From positions 1-5,977 of the forward strand of contig JANXOQ010000429.1 in the NCBI GenBank assembly GCA_025357775.1: a DNA stretch of 5,977 nucleotides, in the 5' to 3' direction. The notes beneath the pieces were generated by a model that saw only the letters and a list, made by a program, of their open reading frames with translations, made no database searches and was not told the DNA's origin. Position numbers and translations under genes: made by a program. This DNA is from Ferruginibacter sp. (GTDB lineage: Bacteria > Bacteroidota > Bacteroidia > Chitinophagales > Chitinophagaceae). This document shows positions 1-5,740 of the stretch, in pieces (within the stretch, counting starts at the first letter, position 1; each line of letters starts with the position of its first letter).

Positions 1-48
1 GGTGCAGGCAGAAATACGAGTTATGAATTGGTGTTGAAGAAAAATTAA
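1..48 (+). CDS. C-terminal end of an unidentified gene (partial)
   Basis: Only the frame starting at base 1 is open to a stop (TAA, 46-48); the other two forward frames stop within about 36 bases. It encodes GAGRNTSYELVLKKN. The G-x-GRNT-x-Y-x-L pattern resembles the wing of a winged-helix domain that often closes AlbA_2-type ATP-binding or Fic-family proteins. With 15 residues this is a weak resemblance, not an identification. The gene starts left of the window. Confidence 0.4.
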   Translation, partial: GAGRNTSYELVLKKN

Positions 49-71
49 TTTTTACTTAAATAAAAAATATT

Positions 72-91
72 AGCACTAGAAGTTAAGTGCT
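72..91 (+). terminator. Possible weak terminator hairpin after the left-edge gene
   Basis: AGCACT (72-77) and AGTGCT (86-91) are perfect reverse complements separated by 8 bases, giving a 6-bp stem 24 bases after the stop at 48. The tail is short (TT then C, then A-rich), so it is a poor intrinsic terminator. The position between two genes is the main argument. The remaining bases between 49 and 129 are simple A/T-rich sequence with no TAnnTTTG box that I can see for the gene at 130. Confidence 0.3.
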
Positions 92-129
92 TTCAAAATG
101 AATTAATTTTAATAAAATTATTATAAAAA

Positions 130-848
130 ATGAACAAAATAAATTACGGTTTTGATGCATCTGCAATAATGCGGAATATGATAATTTTTGGTGCAACACT
201 TATATTTTTAGGATTACTAATTCCTTATTTTTTTGATAGCACTGTTTTAAAATATATTAGTTATGTAATTATTTTAGTTGCAGTTGTGCTGCTCATTTTA
301 GGTACATCAATGTATGTGTATGGCATAAAAGGAAAGTTTAAAATGAGGGATTTTGTGCTTAGTAAAATTGATTGGAAAGGAAATGAAAATGTTTTAGACA
401 TTGGCACAGGGCTTGGTGTGTATATGATTGGTGCTGCTAAAAAATTAACTACAGGTAAATCAATTGGTATTGATATTTGGAGAGCTGAAGATTTATCAAA
501 CAATACAATGGAGAACGCATACAAAAATGCGGAATTAGAAAACGTCAGAAATAAAGTAGAAATTTTAAATGAAGATGCTTGTAAATTAAGTTTTGCAAAT
601 AATACTTTTGACGTGATTTTATCAATGTATTGTATTCATAATATAGAAGATAAAAAGAGCAGGAACGAGCTTGTTATGAAATTGCAAGAGTATTAAAACA
701 AGGCGGCACAGCCTTGATTGGAGAATTTATTCCCACGCACGACTATGCAAAATATTTTGAAAAAGCAGGGCTAAGAGTTATCTCATCTAAAAAATATATT
801 ACCACTGCATATACTTTAATGTGGTTGGTAGAAGCTACAAAAATTTAA
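130..848 (+). pseudogene. Membrane-anchored class I SAM-dependent methyltransferase, split by a -1 frameshift
   Basis: The first frame encodes 188 residues (130-696). Two hydrophobic helices (about residues 16-35 and 42-66) are followed by a Rossmann methyltransferase domain. SAM-binding motif I is VLDIGTGLG (88-96), the acidic residue after beta2 is D115 in GIDIW, ED is at 148-149, and FDVILSMYCIHNI (160-172) is motif IV. Class I families normally continue with an 'EIARVLKxGG' strand. That sequence is present but in the -1 frame: ACYEIARVLKQGGTALIGEF and on to a TAA at 846-848. One missing base restores a protein of about 239 residues. The lesion lies between 652 and 669, either an A lost from the A5 run (652-656), giving DKKEQERACYE, or a G lost near 668, giving SRNEACYE. 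The substrate is unknown; a membrane-anchored small-molecule methyltransferase is likely. Without the shift the product lacks the end of its catalytic fold and is probably inactive. Confidence 0.85.
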
Positions 849-855
849 TAAACTT

Positions 856-1380
856 ATGACAAATGCAGCACAATTTTTTCAAAGTGATTTAGAACTTGCT
901 GAAGAATTATTTTATAAAGAATGTGGATTTGAAATATCAAATTTAAAACTTCATTTAGAAAGCACAGAATATGGTGCTTGCACATTTAATTTAGGAAATC
1001 ATAGAATTGAATACCGAGTTTCTAAAATTACACCTACAAAAATTGGACAATTTGTAACAATTTGGAAAAGAAATAATGAAGGAATTACAGCTCCTTTTGA
1101 TATTTCTGATGATGTAGATTTTATAATAATTAATTCAAGAGAAGGTGATAATGTAGGGCAATTTATTTTCCCAAAATATATTTTAGTAGAAAAAAGAATA
1201 TTATCTCAAAATGGAAAAGATGGCAAACGTGGTATTAGAGTTTATCCTCCTTGGGATATTACAACGAATAAACAAGCCCAAAAAACACAAAGTTGGCAAT
1301 TGGAATATTTTGTAACATCTGTTAAAAGTGAATCTAATTTAAAGTTGGTAAAAAGAATATTGCAATATGATAAAAACTGA
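856..1380 (+). CDS. MepB family protein
   Basis: This 174-residue protein matches the MepB family, named after the third gene of the Staphylococcus mepRAB efflux operon, whose biochemical role is unknown. The family core is clear: GITAPFDISDDVDFIIINSREG (about 76-97), then GQFIFPK (101-107), NGKDGKRGIRVYPPWD (119-134) and a KTQSWQLEYF ending (143-152). About 22 basic residues follow this core. No signal peptide or membrane segment is visible, so it is probably cytoplasmic. The ATG at 856 lies 7 bases after the methyltransferase stop (848) and has no Shine-Dalgarno, as is usual in Bacteroidota. Its 3' end overlaps the next gene by 14 bases, suggesting translational coupling. No mepR-like (MarR) or mepA-like (MATE) gene is in the window, so a link to drug efflux cannot be inferred here. 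Confidence 0.88.
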   Translation: MTNAAQFFQSDLELAEELFYKECGFEISNLKLHLESTEYGACTFNLGNHRIEYRVSKITPTKIGQFVTIWKRNNEGITAPFDISDDVDFIIINSREGDNVGQFIFPKYILVEKRILSQNGKDGKRGIRVYPPWDITTNKQAQKTQSWQLEYFVTSVKSESNLKLVKRILQYDKN

Positions 1381-1945
1381 AAACTTTGTACAAATTGAAA
1401 TTACTTCCGCCACTCAACTAAGAGATTGGTTTATGCAAAACCATAATCAAAAAGAAAGTATTTGGTTAGTTACCTATAAAAAAGAAGTAAAAGAAAAATA
1501 TGTTTCGGTACAAGAAATATTAGACGAAGTATTATGCTTTGGTTGGATTGATGGCATACGAAGAAAATTAGATGAACAAAAAACAATGCAATTTATTGCA
1601 CCAAGGCAAGTACAACATTGGACAAAAACTTACAAAGACCGATATGCCAAATTAGAAAAAGCAGACTTGGTAATGGAAGCAGGCAGACAATCCGTTTTAC
1701 TATCCAAACAAAACGGAATGTGGGATTTTATGGATGATGTAGATGCATTAATTAAGCCAGTAGATTTCATAAAATGCCTTGAAGAAAACGAACCAGCAAT
1801 GCAACGCTTTGATGCATTTGGAGCTTCTAGCAAACGCTTTATGTTACGAGTAATAAAAATTGCAAAAACAGAAGCGACAAGAGTAAAACGAATAAACGAA
1901 ATTACAATGTTGGCAAAGCAAGGAAAGAAATTGCCAGGTAGTTAA
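1367..1945 (+). CDS. YdeI/OmpD-associated (OmdA) family protein
   Basis: This 192-residue protein carries the full signature of the YdeI/OmpD-associated family, sometimes annotated 'bacteriocin-protection protein'. It has IWLVTYKK (32-39), LCFGWIDG (56-63), a short APR segment (78-80) followed by W85 and a basic helix, G107 in the MEAG turn, and the C-terminal helix IAKTEATRVKRI (165-176). The length fits the family (about 190). The family has no established enzymatic activity; Salmonella YdeI/OmdA is linked to resistance to cationic peptides, and transferring that role here is only inference. The ATG at 1367 lies inside the end of the MepB gene (stop 1378-1380) in another frame, so the two are probably translationally coupled. 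No membrane segment is seen. Confidence 0.88.
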   Translation: MIKTENFVQIEITSATQLRDWFMQNHNQKESIWLVTYKKEVKEKYVSVQEILDEVLCFGWIDGIRRKLDEQKTMQFIAPRQVQHWTKTYKDRYAKLEKADLVMEAGRQSVLLSKQNGMWDFMDDVDALIKPVDFIKCLEENEPAMQRFDAFGASSKRFMLRVIKIAKTEATRVKRINEITMLAKQGKKLPGS

Positions 1946-1963
1946 TAAAGAAAAATATAATAA

Positions 1964-2662
1964 ATGAGCCAACAAAAAGACATCTTTTTTCAATTGCTTA
2001 CTCCATCAATTGAACGATTAGGCTATACGTTTAAAAAAAGTAAAGGCATTTATGTAAAAACTATTTGCGATTTAGATTACATCATTGAGTTTAGTTGGGA
2101 TGGGAGAGGCGGTGCCACACATCTTAATTGTGTGTATGGAACCATATCAATGCCTAGCATTATAAAAGCCTCAAAAAAAATTATTGGAAGGCCTTGGAAT
2201 ATTTGGTATTCTTGTGGCATAACACATTTCGATACAAGAATGCCAGTAATGTATTCGCAAGAAATGGCATTGCTATTTAGAGATATTAATCTAAAAAAAA
2301 TGGCTGAAATTCCCTTTGAAAAAAAATATCCTTTTGAAAAAATTGAAGCATTAGCAGATGTTGTAGAAGAAATAATTAAAAATGAAATAGTTCCCAACCT
2401 TAGTAAAATAAAAACTTCAAATCAAATTTTAGACATTAAATTAGAAACAATAAAAAAAAGATTGGCAGAAAATGATGTTTGTAATTTTTTAAATTATGTT
2501 CTTCTTGCAAAGCTACTATGCGTAAAATTGAATAGAGAAATGCCAGATTATATTGCATCACTAAATTTAAGTAATAATCAAACTATAGATGCACAATGGA
2601 ATATGCAAACGCTCGATTATGATTTGCTAGATGATAAAATTGTAAACTACTTATTTAAATAA
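1964..2662 (+). CDS. Hypothetical protein (possibly DUF4304-like)
   Basis: I do not recognise this 232-residue protein with certainty. The first 60 residues look like a small beta-rich domain: FFQLLTPSIERLGY, then FKKSKGIYVK, a run of alternating hydrophobics, and FSWDGRGG near 43-50. This resembles the opening of DUF4304-type proteins. The region from about 120 to 210 is mostly helical and ends in LDDKIVNYLFK. There is no signal peptide, membrane helix or catalytic motif. The ATG at 1964 is 18 bases after the YdeI-family stop (1945), so it is probably the third gene of that transcription unit. The gene tolerates four A8 runs in frame, so it is intact. It ends inside a 12-bp palindrome shared with the stop of the convergent ATPase gene. 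Confidence 0.7.
   Translation: MSQQKDIFFQLLTPSIERLGYTFKKSKGIYVKTICDLDYIIEFSWDGRGGATHLNCVYGTISMPSIIKASKKIIGRPWNIWYSCGITHFDTRMPVMYSQEMALLFRDINLKKMAEIPFEKKYPFEKIEALADVVEEIIKNEIVPNLSKIKTSNQILDIKLETIKKRLAENDVCNFLNYVLLAKLLCVKLNREMPDYIASLNLSNNQTIDAQWNMQTLDYDLLDDKIVNYLFK
2651..2662. repeat. Perfect 12-bp palindrome shared by two convergent stop codons
   Basis: TTATTTAAATAA equals its own reverse complement. Read on either strand it gives Leu-Phe-Lys-stop, so the 232-residue protein and the ATPase both end in LFK from the same 12 bases. On the plus strand T6 (2664-2669) follows. An all-A/T stem is too weak to be a convincing terminator, and no other terminator lies between the two genes. Confidence 0.8.
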
Positions 2663-4066
2663 ATTTTTTAGCAATACTTCATCTTGCATTTGCTCATTAG
2701 CGTATTCATTTTTCTTTACACCGTACGTAGTTATGAAAATATTATGTACTGCTTTTTTAGTTTTTACTGCTTCTTTAAAAATATATTTTCTATTTCTTAG
2801 TTGCTCTGCATAGTTTTTTGTTATTTCAAAAGTGGCTTCGTAAAATTTTATTTCGCATATATTAATTAAACCGTCGGCTCTGTCTATTAGCAAATCTATT
2901 TGTGTGCCCTTATCCCTGCCAATGCCTCTTTTCAGCCAACTGCTTTGTGTAGTATTTACTTTTTCTATTCCTAATGCTTTTTTTATATTGCCAATGTGTT
3001 GCCAACAAATATTTTCAAAACATACGCCCTGCCAAGCTTTGTATTGTGGCGTTTTAGTTATTTGTAAATATGCCTCTGCATTATTTTTATACTTACTTAT
3101 AAATTTTAAATAAAACATTGTATAAAAATCTTGCAGCTTGTATAACGTATCTCTACTTTTATTAGCAAAAGGCATATACTTATTTATAAAACCACTCTCT
3201 TCTAGTTCTTCTATAATTCTATTTGTACTGCCAGCATTGGGTAGCTTTGTAAGGTTAAGTAATTCTTTTCTTGTAAGCCCCATATTTTTTGTGGCCAACG
3301 CTACAAGTATCTGCCTGTGCTTTGCACTATCGTCAAATAAACTTTTAGATAGTTCTTCAAATTCTTTTACCAATAAACTATCTTTTTTAAAACATAAATA
3401 ATTTATAATTTGCTCCACACTTTTTCCCTTTGGCACTGCCATTAAATAATGAGGCACTCCACCAGTTACCATATACAATTGCGTAATTTGATATTGCGTT
3501 AATTCAATATTGTTTTTCTTAAGCAGTGCTTCAGTTTCCTTTAGGGTAAAAGGCAATAGCCTTATGGTTTGTGTAATACGATTATATAAACCACCTTTAT
3601 TGTGTACAATATTATTTATCATCCAACTTGCAGCACTGCCACATACCACCAATACAATATCTGTTCTTTTACTAGCCCAACTATTCCAAAAATTATCTAA
3701 AGCACTTAAAAAACCACCTTTGCTAGTGCTAAGCCACGGTAGTTCATCAAAAAAAATAACTTTCTTTTTTCGAGAACTTTTTTCTACATATTGTGTAAGC
3801 AATGCGAAAGCCTGTAGCCAAGTTTCGGGCTTTGCTACTTTTCTTTTTGTTTGCGAATTAAATTTTATGGTAAAGTTTTCTAACTGTTCGTCTTGTGTAG
3901 CATTTTGCAAACCACTCATAGCAAATACCATATTTTTTTTATACACTTGGTCTATCAAAAAAGTTTTCCCAATTCTTCTTCTGCCATATAATGCTAAAAA
4001 TTGTGAACGTTTATTTTTCAATAAATTTTCCATTATTGCTATTTCGTCTTCTCTTCCTACTACCAT
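2651..4066 (-). CDS. ATPase_2 (archaeal-type AAA+) protein with C-terminal DUF234, PD-(D/E)XK-like domain
   Basis: This 471-residue protein has the layout of the ATPase_2 (PF01637) plus DUF234 (PF03008) family, common in archaea and Bacteroidota. It opens with VGREDEI (3-9). Walker A is GRRRIGKT (28-35) and Walker B is VIFFDE (103-108, D107 and E108). A sensor-like CGSAAS sits at 142-147 and the family's GGLYNR at 158-163. Residues about 248-300 look like a winged helix (LTRKELLNLTKL, then IIEELEESGFI). The C-terminus carries a restriction-nuclease-like signature: E351 in FEN, D391 in QIDLLID and E405-I-K407. All key residues are present, so ATP hydrolysis and possibly DNA cleavage or binding are plausible. 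The biological role of the family is poorly known. The ATG at 4066 places VGRE at the usual N-terminus. The gene is transcribed alone against its neighbours, and its promoter overlaps the edge of a dyad-repeat pair. Confidence 0.88.
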   Translation of the reverse strand: MVVGREDEIAIMENLLKNKRSQFLALYGRRRIGKTFLIDQVYKKNMVFAMSGLQNATQDEQLENFTIKFNSQTKRKVAKPETWLQAFALLTQYVEKSSRKKKVIFFDELPWLSTSKGGFLSALDNFWNSWASKRTDIVLVVCGSAASWMINNIVHNKGGLYNRITQTIRLLPFTLKETEALLKKNNIELTQYQITQLYMVTGGVPHYLMAVPKGKSVEQIINYLCFKKDSLLVKEFEELSKSLFDDSAKHRQILVALATKNMGLTRKELLNLTKLPNAGSTNRIIEELEESGFINKYMPFANKSRDTLYKLQDFYTMFYLKFISKYKNNAEAYLQITKTPQYKAWQGVCFENICWQHIGNIKKALGIEKVNTTQSSWLKRGIGRDKGTQIDLLIDRADGLINICEIKFYEATFEITKNYAEQLRNRKYIFKEAVKTKKAVHNIFITTYGVKKNEYANEQMQDEVLLKNLFK

Positions 4067-4085
4067 ATTTGCTGCATTTACAACA

Positions 4086-4117
4086 CAAATATATATTTTT
4101 ACCTTTACTTTTACAAA
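4086..4117 (-). promoter_or_regulatory. Bacteroidota-type promoter for the ATPase gene
   Basis: On the minus strand, TTTG (4117-4114) is followed 20 bases later by TATATTTG (4093-4086). This matches the Bacteroidota pattern TTTG, about 19-21 bases, TAnnTTTG. The -7 box ends 19 bases before the ATG, leaving a short leader. The -33 box overlaps the first two bases of repeat copy 1, so a protein bound to the repeats would touch the polymerase site. Confidence 0.65.
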
Positions 4118-4218
4118 TTTATATTTGGCTTTATCTCATATAATTTACCACTTAAAGCCAATTATAAATAATTTATATTTGGCTTTATCTCACTTTATTT
4201 ACCACTTAAAGCCAATTA
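4116..4218. repeat. Two tandem 49-bp repeats, each with a 9-bp inverted repeat (candidate operator pair)
   Basis: Copy 1 (4116-4164) and copy 2 (4170-4218) match at 46 of 49 positions; the three differences lie in an 8-base middle segment (4139-4146 and 4193-4200). The period is 54 bp, about five helical turns. Each copy contains TTGGCTTTA and TAAAGCCAA as perfect inverted arms (4125-4133 with 4153-4161; 4179-4187 with 4207-4215) around 19 bases. Each copy also carries TATATTTG on the plus strand (4120-4127, 4174-4181), which fits a Bacteroidota -7 box. The pair lies between divergent genes, directly upstream of the ATPase promoter. A regulator's double operator is the simplest reading; two RNA hairpins or a small mobile repeat are alternatives. 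Confidence 0.75.
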
Positions 4219-4268
4219 AAAATCTATTTTTTAGCTATAGTAAAATAAATTTCACAGTAAAACTGCGT

Positions 4269-4276
4269 TATATTTG
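4269..4276 (+). promoter_or_regulatory. Possible -7 promoter box for the gene at 4291
   Basis: TATATTTG matches TAnnTTTG and ends 14 bases before the ATG at 4291, so transcription would begin with a leader of only a few bases. No TTTG lies at the expected distance upstream, so this rests on the -7 box alone. The same octamer occurs in both upstream repeats, which offers two other possible starts. Confidence 0.4.
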
Positions 4277-4290
4277 TACTAAAAAAAGTT

Positions 4291-4757
4291 ATGCTTTTCA
4301 TAAAAGATACCGTTTTTGAAAACTTCGAAAAACCAATTGAGCAAACAGGAATTTATAAAAAATATAAATTAACTCTTCAAAAAAAGCCAAACCAAGTGAT
4401 GGTAGTGGTGCTATTTTTGGTAATAATGAAATAGGAATAGAAATAAGACAAGACCTTGAAGATAGAAGCACAATAGCTGCATTATTTTTTCACCTATACA
4501 AACAAAGAGGATGGGCAGCATATACAGCGGCACTTCCTTTGGGTTTAAAAAAAGAAATGAGTAGAGCAAATGTAAATAAGCATTTAGGAAAACCTGTTTG
4601 GAGTTTAGAGAAAAAACCTGAAAGTGGAATTGACAACAGTGCAGATAAATGGTATGACGAAATTGGCAATGGCATTAGAGTAGAATATACTATAGACGAA
4701 GCTTCAATCCATTTAATAACTGTACAAAGCAAAAAGCAAGAAGATAAATTTAAATAA
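4291..4757 (+). pseudogene. Unrecognised gene in two frames, joined by -1 at an A_AAA_AAG site
   Basis: From the ATG at 4291 the first frame encodes 47 residues and stops at 4432-4434. Protein-like sequence continues in the -1 frame without interruption to TAA at 4755-4757. The codons CAA AAA AAG (4378-4386) place A_AAA_AAG in the exact zero-frame register of the classical -1 slippery heptamer. A -1 slip there, or one extra A in the A7 run (4379-4385), gives one protein of about 155 residues that passes from TLQKK into AKPSDGSGAIFGNNEIGIEI. I do not recognise the family. The later part has RGWAAYTAALPLG, LGKPVW, a KWYDE turn and VEYTIDEASIHLITV, which recalls small immunity-type proteins, but this is only an impression. 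No strong downstream pseudoknot is visible (a 4-bp ACCA/TGGT hairpin at most), so a plain one-base deletion is the default reading. Confidence 0.6.
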
Positions 4758-4774
4758 AAAATAAAAGATAAAAA

Positions 4775-5199
4775 ATAAATATTATTTCAAACCCAACTAA
4801 AGACGAGATTGATTTTATTGATGATAAAATTGTACAATTTAATGTAGATGCAGTAAAGTCAAAAGAAACTGAATTGTTTATTAAGATTAATTTTATTATT
4901 AAAAATGATGAGGGGCAAATAATTGGTGGAATTGTTGGTACAAAATATTTCTTGCAGGTAGCCAGTATAGATTTGCTTTGGGTTGACGAAGGTCAAAGAG
5001 GAAAAGGATTAGGCACACAATTAATGAATTTATTCGAAGAAAAAGCAAAGGAATTGAATTGTTTTTAGTTTTCTTAGACACTCTAGATTTTCAAGTCCCA
5101 CTTTTTTATGAAAAACTTGGTTATACAATTTATGGTACGCTTGATTTAAGTCATATTGGGAACAAAGTTTTTTATTATCAAAAAATTTTAACAGCTTAA
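4775..5199 (+). pseudogene. GNAT N-acetyltransferase, no ordinary start and a -1 frameshift
   Basis: Two frames together encode a GNAT-fold acetyltransferase of about 141 residues, the normal size. The first frame carries NPTKDEIDFIDDKIVQFN, the central strand IDLLWVDE and the acetyl-CoA-binding motif QRGKGLG, then stops at TAG (5066-5068). The -1 frame continues with LVFLDTLDFQVPLFYEKLGYTIYGTL and ends at TAA (5197-5199). These are the expected LDT..FQ and FYEKLGY motifs. One T missing from the T5 run at 5062-5066 explains the shift. The frame opens after a TAA at 4769-4771, and no ATG or GTG precedes the conserved region. ATA at 4775 lies where a start would be expected, and the first TTG (4874) would cut off the first strand and helix. 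Substrate unknown. It lies 17 bases after the previous gene. Both defects suggest decay, though sequence error is possible. Confidence 0.82.
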
Positions 5200-5243
5200 A
5201 GGTTAAAATAGTTTTATCTAACTGCGGAGTTCTAAAATTATAT

Positions 5244-5249
5244 AAAGGA
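5244..5249 (+). promoter_or_regulatory. Shine-Dalgarno-like AAAGGA before the gene at 5256
   Basis: AAAGGA ends 6 bases before the ATG at 5256, an ideal distance. No other start in the window has such a site, so it stands out against the Bacteroidota pattern. It supports 5256 as the true start. No TAnnTTTG box is visible in the 56-base gap after the acetyltransferase gene. Confidence 0.5.
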
Positions 5250-5255
5250 AAAATA

Positions 5256-5714
5256 ATGGCAAATTATAAAATAGAAACATTGCAAGGTTATGCATCAGTT
5301 ATCTTTTTAAATGCAGCCACTATAAACAAATTTGTTGGTAAAGAAAAACGACTCCTTTGTACTATAAATACGCAAGAGATTCATTGTGCCATTATGAATA
5401 GTAAAGTATTTGGTTATCACATAATGCTTGGCAAAAGCACTTTAAAAAAGCTTGGTGTAAAAATTGGTGAAATTGTAGCTGCAACTTTCTCAAAAGATAA
5501 TAGTGTATTGCAATTTGAACAAAATAAGATTTTGCAGGAAGTATTAGATTTAGATGACGAAGCAAATAAAATTTTTATTACCCTTACAGATGGAAATAAA
5601 AGGGGCTTAATTAATTTGGTGAATATGAAAAAATCAGAGCAAAAAAAAATTGATAGGGCATTGTTAATTGCAGAAAAAATAAAAATGGGTATTTCGCAGC
5701 AAATGAAAATGTAA
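5256..5714 (+). CDS. DUF1905/YdeI-like (OmdA-type C-terminus) protein
   Basis: This 152-residue protein fits the two-part DUF1905 plus YdeI-like architecture of Bacteroidota. Residues about 10-88 form the beta-barrel-like part: KRLLCTINTQEIHCAIM (31-47), YHIMLGKSTLKKLGVKIGEIV (54-74) and a VLQF strand (84-87). Residues about 92-145 form the helical OmdA-like tail: LQEVLDLDDEANKIFITLTDGNKRGLINLV, then KKIDRALLIAEKIK, where the family usually has an R-I-x-R-A motif (here KIDRA). No catalytic residues are known for these families. It is probably cytoplasmic. The start is supported by AAAGGA. An A9 run (5641-5649) is read in frame, so the gene is intact. It is the second YdeI-type protein in the window; the two are different subtypes and not recent duplicates. 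Confidence 0.75.
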   Translation: MANYKIETLQGYASVIFLNAATINKFVGKEKRLLCTINTQEIHCAIMNSKVFGYHIMLGKSTLKKLGVKIGEIVAATFSKDNSVLQFEQNKILQEVLDLDDEANKIFITLTDGNKRGLINLVNMKKSEQKKIDRALLIAEKIKMGISQQMKM

Positions 5715-5740
5715 ATTTAATCAATAAGTGCAACAGGTTT

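Noticed and set aside
649..660. Programmed -1 frameshift in the methyltransferase at TAAAAAG
   Set aside because: The heptamer lacks the X_XXY_YYZ form, so the P-site tRNA would mispair after slipping; a one-base deletion is simpler.
4116..4218. Minimal CRISPR array
   Set aside because: Only two units, 49 bp long with just 5 bp between them, no spacers and no cas genes.
3510..4319. Long plus-strand open frame (269 codons) opposite the ATPase gene
   Set aside because: It is the antisense shadow of a clear ATPase_2/DUF234 gene and runs through the promoter and the repeat pair; its translation is low-complexity with no domain.
4383..4390. AAAGCCAA, like the right arm of the upstream dyad, inside the slippery-site gene
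   Set aside because: Only 8 bases, without a facing TTGGCTTT arm nearby; likely chance.
5060..5068. Stop-codon-stimulated -1 slip at TGT TTT TAG in the acetyltransferase
   Set aside because: The tRNA could re-pair on TTT, but the gene also lacks a start codon, so decay or error explains both defects more simply.
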